Source: Stenotrophomonas sp. SAU14A_NAIMI4_5 (GTDB lineage Bacteria > Pseudomonadota > Gammaproteobacteria > Xanthomonadales > Xanthomonadaceae). Taken from it: a stretch of DNA of 64,000 nucleotides. The DNA is taken from contig NZ_CP026003.1 in assembly GCF_003086795.1 (NCBI RefSeq), positions 3,212,579 through 3,276,578 of the forward strand, in the 5' to 3' direction. Of this stretch, positions 1-8,467 are shown in pieces. Position 1 is the stretch's first letter; each line of letters begins with the position of its first letter. The notes below the pieces were generated by a model. That model saw only the letters and a list, made by a program, of their open reading frames with translations. It did no database searches and was not told where the DNA came from. The translations under genes and the position numbers were made by a program.

Positions 1-2262
1 GCGCCGCCGCGGGCCAATGCGGTGCGCCCGCTGCAGGTGCTGTGGGTGACGCCGCTGCGGGCGCTGGCCAGCGACACTGCACGCGCCCTGCAGGCGCCGA
101 TCGAGGGCCTGGGTCTGGGCTGGAAGGTCGGCCTGCGCAGTGGCGACGCCAGCAGCCGCGACCGTCGCCTCGCACGCGAAGGCCGCATCGATGTGCTGGT
201 GACCACGCCCGAGTCGTTGGCCCTGCTGCTCAGCTACCCCGACACGCTGGAGCGCATGCGCCAGCTGCGCTGCGTGGTGGTGGACGAGTGGCACGAACTG
301 ATGGGCAACAAGCGCGGCGTGCTGCTGCAGCTGAATCTCGCGCTGCTGCGCGATACGGCACCGGCGATGCAGCTGTGGGGCCTGTCGGCCACGCTGGGCA
401 ACCTGCCGCAGGCGCGCGACGTGCTGCTGCCCGGCATGCCCGACACGGTGCAGGTGGAAGGCGCACGACAGCGACCGGTGGCGATCAGCAGCCTGCTGCC
501 CGCCAGCGGTGAGCGCTTCCCGTGGGCCGGGCATCTCGGCCTGGGCCAGCTGTCGCGCGTGCTCGATGCGCTGATGTCCGCGCGCAGCAGCCTGCTGTTC
601 ACCAACACGCGCGCGCAGGCCGAACTATGGCACCAGGCGCTGGCGGCGGTCTGGCCGGAAGACGCGCAGACGCTGGCCCTGCACCACGGCTCGCTCGACG
701 CGGGCCTGCGCCAGCAGGTGGAAGACGGCCTGCGCGCGGGCACGCTGCGCTGCGTGGTGGCCACCTCCAGCCTCGACCTCGGCGTGGACTTCCCCGAAGT
801 GGACCAGGTGCTGCAGCTGGGCAGCCCGAAGGGCGTGGCGCGCCTGCGCCAGCGTGCGGGGCGCGCGCGACATCGGCCCGGGGCAAGCGGCAGCGTGCTG
901 TGCGTGCCCACCCATGCCCTGGAGCTGGCCGAGTACGCCGCCGTGCGGCGCGCCCTGCGCGAAGGCATCACCGAACCGCGCACGCCACCCACGCTGTCAC
1001 TTGACGTGCTGGCCCAGCATGCGGTCAGCCGTGCGCTGGCCGGTGGCTTCAACGCCGATGCGCTGCTTGCGCAGGTACGACGCACGCATGCGTTCGCCGA
1101 GCTGCAGGACACGCAGTGGCAGGACGTGCTCGCGTTCATCGTGCAGGGTGGCCGCGCTTTGGCGCAGTACCCCGAGTACCACAAGGTCGTGCTGGACGAG
1201 GATGGCCGCTACCGCATGCATGATCGCCGCCAGGCACTGCGCCACCGGCTGTCGATCGGCACCATCAGCAGCGATGGCAGCGTGCGCGTGCAGTTCCTGC
1301 GCGGCGGTGGTCTCGGCGCGGTGGAGGAACAGTTCGCCAGCCGCCTGCGCCGCGGCGATCGCTTCCAGTTCGCCGGCCGCCTGCTGGAGCTGGTGCAGCT
1401 GCGCGACATGACCGCCTACGTGCGGCTGGCACGTGGCAGCGGCAGCGGCGTGGTGCCACGTTGGCAAGGCGGCCAGCTGCCGTTGTCGCTGGCCCTGGGG
1501 CGCGAGCTGGAAGCGGTGCTGTCCGGTGCCGACAACAGCGCCGAGGCGCGCTGGCTGGCGCCACTGCTTGGCCTGCAGGATGACCTGTCGGAACGACCCG
1601 CGCCTTCGCGGCTGCTGGTGGAAGACGTGCGCCGTCGCGAAGGGCAGTTCCTGTTCGTCTATCCCTTTGCGGGGCGCCACGTGCACGAGGCGCTGGCGGC
1701 ACTGCTGTCGCTGCGCCTCACGCGCCTGCAGCGCAACAGCATCGGCTATGCGGTGAATGATCACGGCCTGGTGCTGGCGCCGGCAGAGCCGATCGAACGC
1801 GATGCAGCGGCGTGGCAGGCGCTGTTCGATCCGACCGACCTGCTCGACGATCTGCGCGCTGCAGTGAACCTTGGCGAGCTGGCACGCCGGCAGTTCCGTG
1901 GCATCGCCCGCGTCGCCGGCCTGCTGGTGCCGAGCCTGCCCGGCGGCATGCCGCGCTCGCTGCGCCAGCTGCAGGCCTCGGCGGGCCTGCTGTACGACGT
2001 GCTGCGCGAACACGACCCGGGCCACCTGCTGCTGGCGCAGGCCGAACAGGAAGTCCTCACCGATGCACTCGACCTGCCCGGCCTGCAGCATGCGCTGCAG
2101 CGTATCGGCACGCAGGTGGTGTCACTGCTGCAGCCGCCGACGCTGACACCGCTGGGTTTCCCGCTGTGGGCCGAGCGCCTGCGCGGGCAGTTCAGCAATG
2201 AAGACTGGCGCACCCGCGTACAGCGCGCGGCACAGCAGCTGGAGCGCCGCCATGGCCACTGA
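1..2262 (+). CDS. Lhr-like ligase-associated DEXH helicase (5' end missing)
   Basis: The reading frame is open to the first base of the window, so the N-terminus, including the Walker A motif, lies outside; 753 residues are visible. Superfamily 2 helicase motifs follow in order: TPLRALA (Ia), TTPESLA (Ib), DEWH (II, DEXH box), LSATLGN (III), then the VATSSLDLGVDFP region (V) and QRAGRARH (VI). The long C-terminal part matches the Lhr core layout. In proteobacteria this subfamily is encoded with an ATP-dependent DNA ligase, an exonuclease and the phosphoesterase PdeM. PdeM is indeed next and overlaps by 11 bp, so the ligase and nuclease are expected just upstream. Role: ATP-driven 3'-5' DNA unwinding in DNA damage repair (family knowledge). 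The first in-frame GTG at 22 is not the true start. Confidence 0.9.
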   Translation, partial: APPRANAVRPLQVLWVTPLRALASDTARALQAPIEGLGLGWKVGLRSGDASSRDRRLAREGRIDVLVTTPESLALLLSYPDTLERMRQLRCVVVDEWHELMGNKRGVLLQLNLALLRDTAPAMQLWGLSATLGNLPQARDVLLPGMPDTVQVEGARQRPVAISSLLPASGERFPWAGHLGLGQLSRVLDALMSARSSLLFTNTRAQAELWHQALAAVWPEDAQTLALHHGSLDAGLRQQVEDGLRAGTLRCVVATSSLDLGVDFPEVDQVLQLGSPKGVARLRQRAGRARHRPGASGSVLCVPTHALELAEYAAVRRALREGITEPRTPPTLSLDVLAQHAVSRALAGGFNADALLAQVRRTHAFAELQDTQWQDVLAFIVQGGRALAQYPEYHKVVLDEDGRYRMHDRRQALRHRLSIGTISSDGSVRVQFLRGGGLGAVEEQFASRLRRGDRFQFAGRLLELVQLRDMTAYVRLARGSGSGVVPRWQGGQLPLSLALGRELEAVLSGADNSAEARWLAPLLGLQDDLSERPAPSRLLVEDVRRREGQFLFVYPFAGRHVHEALAALLSLRLTRLQRNSIGYAVNDHGLVLAPAEPIERDAAAWQALFDPTDLLDDLRAAVNLGELARRQFRGIARVAGLLVPSLPGGMPRSLRQLQASAGLLYDVLREHDPGHLLLAQAEQEVLTDALDLPGLQHALQRIGTQVVSLLQPPTLTPLGFPLWAERLRGQFSNEDWRTRVQRAAQQLERRHGH

Positions 2263-2893
2263 ATTGCCGGTGCAGCTGGGCGGCGAGCCGATGTGCCTGC
2301 TCGGCGCGCGTGCATTGTGGTGGCCGGCACGCCAGGCGCTGCTGATCGCCGACCTGCACCTGGGCAAGGCCGATGTGTTCCGTCGCGCCGGCATCGCCCT
2401 GCCCAGCGGCGGTACTGACGGCGACCTGCAACGCCTGCAGGCGCTGGTGCAGCAGCAGGAGTGTCGCGAACTGTGGATCCTCGGCGACATCCTGCACGGG
2501 CCCGCGCATCGCGCGGCCTGGCATCGGCAATGGCTCGGCTGGCGCGAGCAACATGCCGCACTGGACGTACACGTGGTGCGCGGCAACCATGACCGGCAGC
2601 TGCCGCATGCAGCGCTGCAGGTACAGATCCACGACGACCTGCGGCTGGGACCGTTCCTGCTCTGCCACGAGCCGCGACAGGCTGACGATACCCATGTGAT
2701 CGCTGGCCACGTGCATCCACAGGTCGCCCTGCCGGCTTTGCGGCGGCGCTTTCCTGCATTCTGGCTGCGGCAGGCACAGACGGTGCTGCCCGCGTTCTCG
2801 GCATTCACCGCCGGTGTGGTGCCACCGCGGCAAAGCGGCGAACAATGGATCGCCTGCGTGGACAACCAACTGGTCGCGCTGCCCGTGCGATGA
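2252..2893 (+). CDS. pdeM: Ligase-associated DNA damage response endonuclease PdeM
   Basis: A 213-residue calcineurin-like metallophosphoesterase. Metal-binding motifs appear in order: ADLHLGK (D-x-H), LGDILHG (GD), RGNHDRQ (GNHD) and AGHVHP (GHxH). The ATG at 2252 lies inside the end of the helicase gene (11-bp overlap), so the pair is translationally coupled; a longer in-frame version from 2198 would overlap more and lacks support. Known members are Mn-dependent phosphoesterases/endonucleases grouped with a ligase, exonuclease and Lhr-like helicase in a DNA-end processing module. The cytoplasmic location and repair role are inferred from the family and this context. Confidence 0.9.
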   Translation: MATELPVQLGGEPMCLLGARALWWPARQALLIADLHLGKADVFRRAGIALPSGGTDGDLQRLQALVQQQECRELWILGDILHGPAHRAAWHRQWLGWREQHAALDVHVVRGNHDRQLPHAALQVQIHDDLRLGPFLLCHEPRQADDTHVIAGHVHPQVALPALRRRFPAFWLRQAQTVLPAFSAFTAGVVPPRQSGEQWIACVDNQLVALPVR

Positions 2894-2920
2894 CGACGGG
2901 CGGACGGACCTGCGCCGGGT

Positions 2921-3190
2921 TCAGGCCGGGCGCGCGAGCAGTTCCGGCATCATCCGGAAATCAGCTTTGTTGTCATCGCTGTGGCGTGGCAGTGCCTGGA
3001 TGGCGACCAGCATTTCCCGCGCGCAGGTACGGATGCGCGCATGGTGCGCTGGTGCCGAATGGCTGATCAGGCTGCCCACATGGAACTCGAACACATCTTC
3101 CAGGACGTCGGGCTGGTCCTCGTGCAGCATCTGCAGCAGACCCCTCAGCTTGCAGATTTCCGATTCCAGCTCATCGACCGCGAACAACAT
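2921..3190 (-). CDS. Hypothetical protein, 89 aa
   Basis: Small soluble protein starting MLFAVDELESEICKLRG. The start at 3190 is chosen because a strong GAGGAGG Shine-Dalgarno sequence lies about 6 nt upstream; the frame is open further back but without a ribosome site. The first half is acidic and probably helical (repeated Glu/Leu), and the middle is His-rich (SHSAPAHHARIR). No signal peptide or membrane segment is seen. It converges with pdeM and stands alone. I do not recognise a family; lineage-restricted regulators or adaptors of this size are common, but no function can be assigned. Confidence 0.6.
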   Translation of the reverse strand: MLFAVDELESEICKLRGLLQMLHEDQPDVLEDVFEFHVGSLISHSAPAHHARIRTCAREMLVAIQALPRHSDDNKADFRMMPELLARPA

Positions 3191-3367
3191 GGCATCCTCC
3201 TCGAATACTGCGGCGCATCCGGGCCGCAACAGGCCGCGACGGCAGTGCCGCCCGGCCACGCGCGATGTCTGATCACGGAAAGGAAAACGGGCGACGCGCC
3301 AATGGCGTGCTCCCCTCTTCTCGCATATCCAGGGTGATGTGTTCGTTAATTGCCGTGACGACGCGGT

Positions 3368-4636
3368 TCAGGCACGCAGCGGAATCGGGCTGATCGGCAG
3401 GCCTGCCGGGGCCTGTGCAAGCGCGTCGATGAAAGCCGGATCCAGCGCCATCGCACCGAACCAGCCGTGCTGGGTGCCACTGAGCACGCGCAGCATGTGG
3501 CCACGCCCGCCGGGCATGCGTCCCATCGGGCCGAGCAGCACATCGCGCGCCTTGGCCCACACGTCGCGGTCGGACTGGAACAACGGGGTCAGCCAGCGGC
3601 TCCAGCGCTGGTAGACCGCCACGTGTGCGCGGCGCTGCGCCTGGTAGGCCAGCAGCGCCGCCTCGCCGCCACCGTGCGTGCGCAGTGCATCGCGCAGGGC
3701 CAGCGCGTCCAGCAGGGCCATGTTGACGCCCTGCCCCAGCTGCGGGCTCATCGCATGCGCGGCATCGCCGGCCAGCACCAGGCGGCCCTGGTGCCAGCGC
3801 TTCATCACCGCATCGCGGTAGACCGCACGGGCCAGCTGGCCGGCGTCCTGCAGGTGAGCGAAACGTGCACTGGCCTGTGGCCACAACGCGTGCAGCTCGT
3901 CCAGCCACGGCGCCATGCCATCGGCCTGCCAGCGCTCGAAATCCGCGCGCGGCAGGCTCCAGAAGAAACTCAGGCGCGGCGTGCCGTCGCCCGGCCGCGT
4001 GCCGACCGGCAGCAGCCCGATCATCCTGCGCGCGGCCACGTAGCGCTGGCGCAGCTCGCTCATGTGCGGCCAGTCTTCGGCCGGCAGCAGGCACCACAGC
4101 GCGCCCCACGGGTAGACCCTGTCCAGCGCGATGCCCTGCTCGACGCCGCCGCGCAGCGTGGACGCCGCGCCATCGGCAGCCACCACCAGGTCGAATGGTC
4201 CGTGCTGGCGCCCTTCGCTGTCGCGCAGGCGGCCCTGTTCGGCATCCACCGAAACGATGGTGGTGCCGGCATGCAGCTGGCCGGCGCCGTCACGGGCCTG
4301 GTCCAGCAGCGAGAACAGCGCCCCGCGCTGCATGCCCAGCCCATGCAGGCGTGCATCCAGCCCGGCATAGCCCATGTCCATCACCGCGCGCTCGCACGGC
4401 GTATCGCCATACAACCGGTGCACCGGTGCCGCATGCGCGCGCACCTCGTCCAGCAGGCCCATCTGCCACAACACCTGCAGGCCGCTGGGCTGCAGCAGGA
4501 AGCCGGCGCCTACCGGCCCCGGCGTCGGTACCCGTTCGAAGATCTCCACCTCGTGGCCATCGCGGGTGAGCAGGATGGCCAATGCCTGGCCGGCGGTGCC
4601 GTAGCCGATCACGGCGATGCGCAGTCGTTCCGTCAT
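3368..4636 (-). CDS. FAD-dependent aromatic-ring monooxygenase family protein
   Basis: A 422-residue flavoprotein of the UbiH/PHBH/salicylate hydroxylase family. Visible are the N-terminal dinucleotide-binding motif VIGYGTAGQALAILL followed by an acidic strand end (EIFER), the DG motif DLVVAADGAASTLR, and the C-terminal flavin motif LAGDAAHAMSPQLGQGVN. These enzymes hydroxylate aromatic or aromatic-like substrates using NAD(P)H and O2. The substrate cannot be told from sequence and no degradative operon surrounds the gene. The start at MTERLRIAVIG (4636) puts the Rossmann motif at the usual distance from the N-terminus; upstream in-frame codons encode a GC-rich, non-conserved stretch. Confidence 0.85.
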   Translation of the reverse strand: MTERLRIAVIGYGTAGQALAILLTRDGHEVEIFERVPTPGPVGAGFLLQPSGLQVLWQMGLLDEVRAHAAPVHRLYGDTPCERAVMDMGYAGLDARLHGLGMQRGALFSLLDQARDGAGQLHAGTTIVSVDAEQGRLRDSEGRQHGPFDLVVAADGAASTLRGGVEQGIALDRVYPWGALWCLLPAEDWPHMSELRQRYVAARRMIGLLPVGTRPGDGTPRLSFFWSLPRADFERWQADGMAPWLDELHALWPQASARFAHLQDAGQLARAVYRDAVMKRWHQGRLVLAGDAAHAMSPQLGQGVNMALLDALALRDALRTHGGGEAALLAYQAQRRAHVAVYQRWSRWLTPLFQSDRDVWAKARDVLLGPMGRMPGGRGHMLRVLSGTQHGWFGAMALDPAFIDALAQAPAGLPISPIPLRA

Positions 4637-4688
4637 GCCTGCATTGTGCCCGACGCGGATTGCGAATGGAGGGGGCCGCCGCGAAGGG

Positions 4689-4760
4689 CATCCACGCATG
4701 GCGTGGCTCTACTGGCTGACGGAACGGCGGGCGCTCCGGGACACGCCGTTCCGTCAGCCA
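4689..4760. repeat. GTAG (SMAG-type) REP plus 15-bp-stem hairpin
   Basis: A GTAG palindrome lies on the minus strand at 4689-4712 (its reverse complement begins GTAGAGCCACGCC). It abuts a second hairpin with 15-bp arms, 4713-4727 (TGGCTGACGGAACGG) and 4746-4760. Both lie in the gap between the monooxygenase and the cold-shock gene. Confidence 0.75.
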
Positions 4761-4791
4761 CACGCGATGCCTGCCAGCCGATGCCGTGCGC

Positions 4792-4820
4792 AAAAAAAAA
4801 CCCCGCCGTAGCGGGGTTTT
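4792..4820 (-). terminator. Rho-independent terminator of the cold-shock gene
   Basis: On the minus strand a GC stem, GCGGGG/CCCCGC flanked by T/A pairs with a CGTA loop, is followed by nine T residues (A-run at 4792-4800). It lies 20 bp past the csp stop codon. Confidence 0.9.
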
Positions 4821-4839
4821 CAACGCACTGTCGAGTGGA

Positions 4840-5046
4840 TCACTCGGCCGGCGTGATGTTCGAAGCCTGGGCACCCTTCGGGCCCTGGGTCACGTCATAA
4901 GTGACACGCTGGCCTTCCTGCAGGCTGCGGAAGCCCTTGGAGTTGATGGCGGAGAAGTGCGCGAACACGTCGGCGCTGCCATCCTCCGGCGAGATGAAGC
5001 CAAATCCCTTGGCGTCGTTGAACCACTTGACGGTACCGTTCGGCAT
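4840..5046 (-). CDS. cspA: Cold-shock protein, CspA family
   Basis: A 68-residue single-domain cold-shock protein starting [21 protein letters not shown]-binding motif RNP1 is KGFGFI and RNP2 is VFAHFS. It binds single-stranded nucleic acid and melts mRNA structure; family members act as RNA chaperones in cold or stationary phase. Monocistronic, with a strong terminator immediately downstream. The start at 5046 gives the standard family length; the frame extends upstream only into non-conserved sequence. Which csp paralogue this is cannot be told, so the symbol means family only. Confidence 0.95.
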   Translation of the reverse strand: MPNGTVKWFNDAKGFGFISPEDGSADVFAHFSAINSKGFRSLQEGQRVTYDVTQGPKGAQASNITPAE

Positions 5047-5133
5047 GTTAATGCGAGACCTTTGCAATGAATGGGTGGTGTACGCTGAACCCGCGTACCG
5101 GCTGAGTATGCAAAGCTTGCCCGAGGATGACAA

Positions 5134-5880
5134 TCACCCCCGCGCCAATTCGCCGACCAGTTCCGGAAGTCCGTTGCTGGCGGCCTGCACGTTGGCCAGC
5201 ACTTCGGCCATGGTGATCTCCTCGCCGTCACCGCAGCCTGCGGCCCAGTTCGCCACGATCGCCAGGCAGGCGTAATCCAGCCCCAGCTCCCGTGCCAGCG
5301 CGGCTTCCGGCATGCCGGTCATGCCCACCAGGTCGCAGCCGTCACGGCGCATGCGGGCGATTTCGGCGATGGTTTCCAGGCGCGGGCCCTGGGTGGCGCC
5401 GTAGCAGCCGCCATCGTGCACCTTCACGCCGGTCACCTTTGCCGCGGCCAGGATTTTGCTGCGCAGCATCGGCGTATAGGGGTGGCCGAAGTCCACGTGC
5501 ACCACGTCGGTGCCCTCTTCTTCGCAGATCGTGCTGATCCGGCCCCAGGTGTAATCGATGATCTGGTCCGGGCAGGCCAGCACGCGCGGACCGAAATCGT
5601 CACCGATGCCGCCCACCGTGTTCAGCGCCAGCACCCGCTGCGCGCCGATCTGCTGCAGCGCAGCCAGGTTGGCGCGGTAGTTGATCTTGTGCGGCGGCAG
5701 CGAATGGCCCTCGCCATGGCGCGCCAGGAAGGCCACGCGGTTGCCGAGCAGCGTGCCCACGCGCACCGGGCCGGACGGACGACCGAAACGGGTCTCGACC
5801 TCGTGCGTCTGCACGTCGTCGAGCTTGGCCAGGTTGTAGACACCGGTGCCGCCAATCACGGCCAGGGCAATCTGTTGCAT
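5134..5880 (-). CDS. S-methyl-5'-thioinosine phosphorylase (MTAP/PNP family)
   Basis: A 248-residue nucleoside phosphorylase starting MQQIALAVIGGTGVY, with GGAG 8 nt upstream of the ATG at 5880. Phosphate and nucleoside binding features include GGTGVYN, HGEGH, ATQGPRLET and the purine-site segment DLVGMTGMPEAALARE. It phosphorolyses the methylthio-nucleoside formed from polyamine and quorum-signal synthesis, releasing base and methylthioribose-1-phosphate. The hypoxanthine-specific (MTIP) rather than adenine-specific assignment rests on resemblance to the Pseudomonas-type enzyme and on hypoxanthine phosphoribosyltransferase being the upstream neighbour, so released hypoxanthine could be recycled directly. 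Confidence 0.85.
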   Translation of the reverse strand: MQQIALAVIGGTGVYNLAKLDDVQTHEVETRFGRPSGPVRVGTLLGNRVAFLARHGEGHSLPPHKINYRANLAALQQIGAQRVLALNTVGGIGDDFGPRVLACPDQIIDYTWGRISTICEEEGTDVVHVDFGHPYTPMLRSKILAAAKVTGVKVHDGGCYGATQGPRLETIAEIARMRRDGCDLVGMTGMPEAALARELGLDYACLAIVANWAAGCGDGEEITMAEVLANVQAASNGLPELVGELARG

Positions 5881-5970
5881 GCAATGCACTCCAGGAAAGA
5901 CAAACGCCGGCACCCGAAGATGCCGGCGCGAGACAGGACAGGACAAGGACAGGCCGCGAACGGCCCGCCT

Positions 5971-6525
5971 TTATTCCTTCATCGCGTAGATGGCCGGCAC
6001 GCAGCGCAGGGTTTCGTTGACGTCCATGCCGAAGCCGAAGACATAACGGTCAGGCAGTTCGATGCCGGCGTAGTCAGCGGTGACGTCCGGCAGGCCGCGG
6101 TCGTGCTTCTTCACGGTCATCGCCGCGATGCGCACGTCGGTGGCGCCCTGTTCCAGGCACCAGGTGCGCACGCCCTGCAGGGTGTAGCCCTCGTCGAGGA
6201 TGTCGTCGACCAGCAGCACGCGGCGGCCGAACAGCGCGGTGGCCGGCTTGTGCTTCCACACCAGGTCGCCGCCGGTGGTTTCACCGCGGTAACGGGTGGC
6301 GTGCAGGTAATCGAACTGCACGTCCTGGCCGCGCGCGCCCAGCTCCAGCGCCAGCTGGCCGGCGAACGGCAGCGCACCGTGCATGATGGACAGGAACAGC
6401 GGGACCTCGCCCTCGTAGTCGCGTGCGATCGCGTCGGCGATGCTGGCGATGGCCTTGTCGATGGTGGGACGGTCGACCAGCAGGTCGGCCTGGGCCAGGG
6501 CCTGGGAAATGGTGAGGTTCGGCAT
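5971..6525 (-). CDS. hpt: Hypoxanthine-guanine phosphoribosyltransferase
   Basis: A 184-residue type I PRTase. The PRPP-binding signature VLLVDDILDEGYTL is present, preceded by the flexible-loop region and followed by the purine-binding hydrophobic segment DRYVFGFGMD. It converts hypoxanthine or guanine plus PRPP to IMP or GMP in purine salvage. The stop of nagZ and the start of hpt share one base at 6525, showing a coupled nagZ-hpt operon; the thioinosine phosphorylase follows 90 bp downstream, completing a salvage set. Confidence 0.95.
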   Translation of the reverse strand: MPNLTISQALAQADLLVDRPTIDKAIASIADAIARDYEGEVPLFLSIMHGALPFAGQLALELGARGQDVQFDYLHATRYRGETTGGDLVWKHKPATALFGRRVLLVDDILDEGYTLQGVRTWCLEQGATDVRIAAMTVKKHDRGLPDVTADYAGIELPDRYVFGFGMDVNETLRCVPAIYAMKE

Positions 6526-7532
6526 CAGACGGTTCTTCCAAGGGTGTGGAGCAAACGGGATTGGGTGTCGCCATGGCGGGCATCGGCCAGCAGGCCATCC
6601 CAGCCAAGCGCGCCGCGGCCAAGCAGGCCCAGCAGCGCAGCGGTATTGAGGGAGCGTCCCTGCACGGCGTGCAGGGCTTCATCGACCAGTTCGGGGTGGC
6701 AGACCAGCACGACGTCGCAGCCGGCATCCAGGTGCGCGTGCACGCGGGCCGGTACGCCGCCGGCGCTGTGCGAGGCGGCCATACCGATGTCATCGGAGAA
6801 CACCACGCCACGGAAGCCGAGCTCGCCGCGCAGGATGTCCTGGATCCAGCGCGGCGAATAGCCGGCCGGTTCCGCCGCCACCTGCGGGTAGATCACGTGC
6901 GCCATCATCACCGCATCCGCACCGGCGGCGATGCCGGCACTGAACGGGACCAGGTCCTGCGCGCGCAGTTCATCCAGCCCGCGCGGGTCGATGGCGGTGT
7001 CGACGTGGGTGTCTTCCAGCACGGTGCCGTGGCCGGGGAAATGCTTGAGGGTGGCGGCCATGCCGGTGGCGTGCATGCCACGCACGTAGGCCGCGGTGAA
7101 CGCGGCCACCACCTGCGGGTCTTCGCTGAAGGCACGGTTGCCGATGGCGCGGTTGCCGCGGCCGAGGTCGACCACCGGGGCGAAGCTGAGGTCCAGGCCG
7201 CTGGCGCGCACTTCGCTGGCCATCAGCCAGGCGTGCTGCTCGGCCATGGCCAGCGCCTGCTGCGGGTCGCTGGCGTACAGCGCGCCGATGTCCTGCAGCG
7301 GCGGCAGATCGCTGTAGCCCTCGCGGAAGCGCTGCACGCGACCGCCTTCCTGGTCCACGCAGATCAGCTGCGGGCGCGGGGCGGCGGCGCGGATGGCCGC
7401 GCTCAGATCGGTCACCTGCTGGCGCGAGGCGAAGTTGCGCTTGAACAGCACCACCCCGGCCACGGCATCGTGCTGCAGCCAGTCGCGTTCCTGGGCGGTC
7501 AGTTCAGTGCCGGCAACGCCGATCAGCAGCAT
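6525..7532 (-). CDS. nagZ: Beta-N-acetylhexosaminidase NagZ
   Basis: A 335-residue glycoside hydrolase family 3 enzyme. It contains the signature KHFPGHGTVLEDTHVD, whose His/Asp act as general acid/base, and the nucleophile region VVFSDDIGMAA. It removes GlcNAc from GlcNAc-anhydroMur-peptides in the cytoplasm during peptidoglycan recycling. In S. maltophilia and other gammaproteobacteria, loss of NagZ alters anhydromuropeptide signalling for inducible AmpR-type beta-lactamases (family knowledge). The start gives the usual length. It is the first gene of the nagZ-hpt unit. Confidence 0.95.
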   Translation of the reverse strand: MLLIGVAGTELTAQERDWLQHDAVAGVVLFKRNFASRQQVTDLSAAIRAAAPRPQLICVDQEGGRVQRFREGYSDLPPLQDIGALYASDPQQALAMAEQHAWLMASEVRASGLDLSFAPVVDLGRGNRAIGNRAFSEDPQVVAAFTAAYVRGMHATGMAATLKHFPGHGTVLEDTHVDTAIDPRGLDELRAQDLVPFSAGIAAGADAVMMAHVIYPQVAAEPAGYSPRWIQDILRGELGFRGVVFSDDIGMAASHSAGGVPARVHAHLDAGCDVVLVCHPELVDEALHAVQGRSLNTAALLGLLGRGALGWDGLLADARHGDTQSRLLHTLGRTV

Positions 7533-7623
7533 GGTCGATCTCCACTACGGGCGCCCGCATGGCGCAGTGCCGCATTGTCGCAGAACCGGCCGGCAGGCGC
7601 AGTGTTCGGGGCAAAGGGGACGC

Positions 7624-7684
7624 GGGTCAGAGCCCCTTTGGGGATCCGACCCCGGGGTCGGATCCCCGCAAGGGCTCCGACCCC
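7624..7684. repeat. GGGGTC...GACCCC palindromic repeat
   Basis: A 28-bp perfect palindrome at 7640-7667 (arm GGGGATCCGACCCC) with further partly complementary flanks (GGGTCAGAGCCCC at 7624 and GGGCTCCGACCCC at 7672). Related sequence recurs at 12100-12138 and 30073-30113, so it is a dispersed family. It lies between nagZ and the DsbA-family gene and may act as a terminator. Confidence 0.8.
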
Positions 7685-7691
7685 AGCCCGC

Positions 7692-8384
7692 TCAGACGGC
7701 GCAGCCGTCCGGGCCGCAGGCCTCGTCACCGGCAGCGGCGGCGGGGGCGCCCTGCTCGGCGGCGATCTGGCGCAGGGCGTTGGCGAAGGCTTCCGGCGGC
7801 TGCGCGCCGGAGATGGCCCAGCGGCCGTCGATGACGAAGGTCGGCACCGAGGAAATGCCCAGTGCGTGGGCTTGGGCCAGCTTGGCTTCCACCTCGGCCA
7901 AGCCACGGTCGGAGGCCAGCAGCTGCGCGATCTCGGCGCCGTCCAAGCCGCCGGCCACGCCAGCCTTCACCAGCACCTCGGTGTCGGCCAGGTTCTGGCC
8001 GTGCTCGAAGTGGGCGCGGAACAGGGCCTCGCCCACCGCGTCCTGCACGCCGTGCTCGCCAGCCAGCCACAGCACGCGGTGCGCAGGCAGCGTGGTCACC
8101 CGCACCTGGCCCTGGCTGAAATCCATCGGCAGGCCTTCGGCGCGCGCGGTGGTCTGGGTCTGGCCAAGGATCTGTTCGGTGCGCTCGGCGCCGCCGAACT
8201 TGGCCGCATAGGCCTGACGCAGCGGCACCGGGGTGTCGCCGGCATCCGGATCCAGCTGGAACGGCTGCCACTGGATATCGAGTTCAGGCGCATCGGCGCC
8301 CAGCAACTGCACACCCTGCTCGAATCGATGCTTGCCGATCCAGCACCAGGGGCAGACCACGTCGGAGTAGATATCGATCTTCAT
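7692..8384 (-). CDS. DsbA family oxidoreductase, FrnE-like
   Basis: A 230-residue thioredoxin-fold protein beginning MKIDIYSDVVCPWCWIGKH, with the redox motif CPWC near residues 11-14 and a helical insertion before the second half (SSVPTFVIDG, the cis-Pro loop). It lacks a signal peptide, as is normal for the cytoplasmic FrnE/polyketide-type DsbA subfamily, whose members act as disulfide isomerases or GST-kappa-like enzymes. The C-terminus ends in a Cys pair (EACGPDGCAV) that could be an extra redox site or metal ligand. The ATG at 8384 is preferred over a GTG nine bases upstream because it directly precedes the first beta strand. Confidence 0.88.
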   Translation of the reverse strand: MKIDIYSDVVCPWCWIGKHRFEQGVQLLGADAPELDIQWQPFQLDPDAGDTPVPLRQAYAAKFGGAERTEQILGQTQTTARAEGLPMDFSQGQVRVTTLPAHRVLWLAGEHGVQDAVGEALFRAHFEHGQNLADTEVLVKAGVAGGLDGAEIAQLLASDRGLAEVEAKLAQAHALGISSVPTFVIDGRWAISGAQPPEAFANALRQIAAEQGAPAAAAGDEACGPDGCAV

Positions 8385-8414
8385 CCAGACCACATGGGGA
8401 CCGCCGCCAGCGAA

Positions 8415-8463
8415 AAAAGGGGACGGAGGGGATTAATTCAATTAATCCCCTCCGTCCCCTTTT
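8415..8463 (-). terminator. 49-bp near-perfect palindrome, likely terminator/REP
   Basis: Two 24-bp arms (left begins AAAAGGGGACGGAGGGG) flank a single central C at 8439. On the minus strand the stem ends in a run of six T, so it can terminate transcription from the upstream CYTH gene; the symmetry also allows the other direction. Confidence 0.8.
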
Positions 8464-8467
8464 GGGT

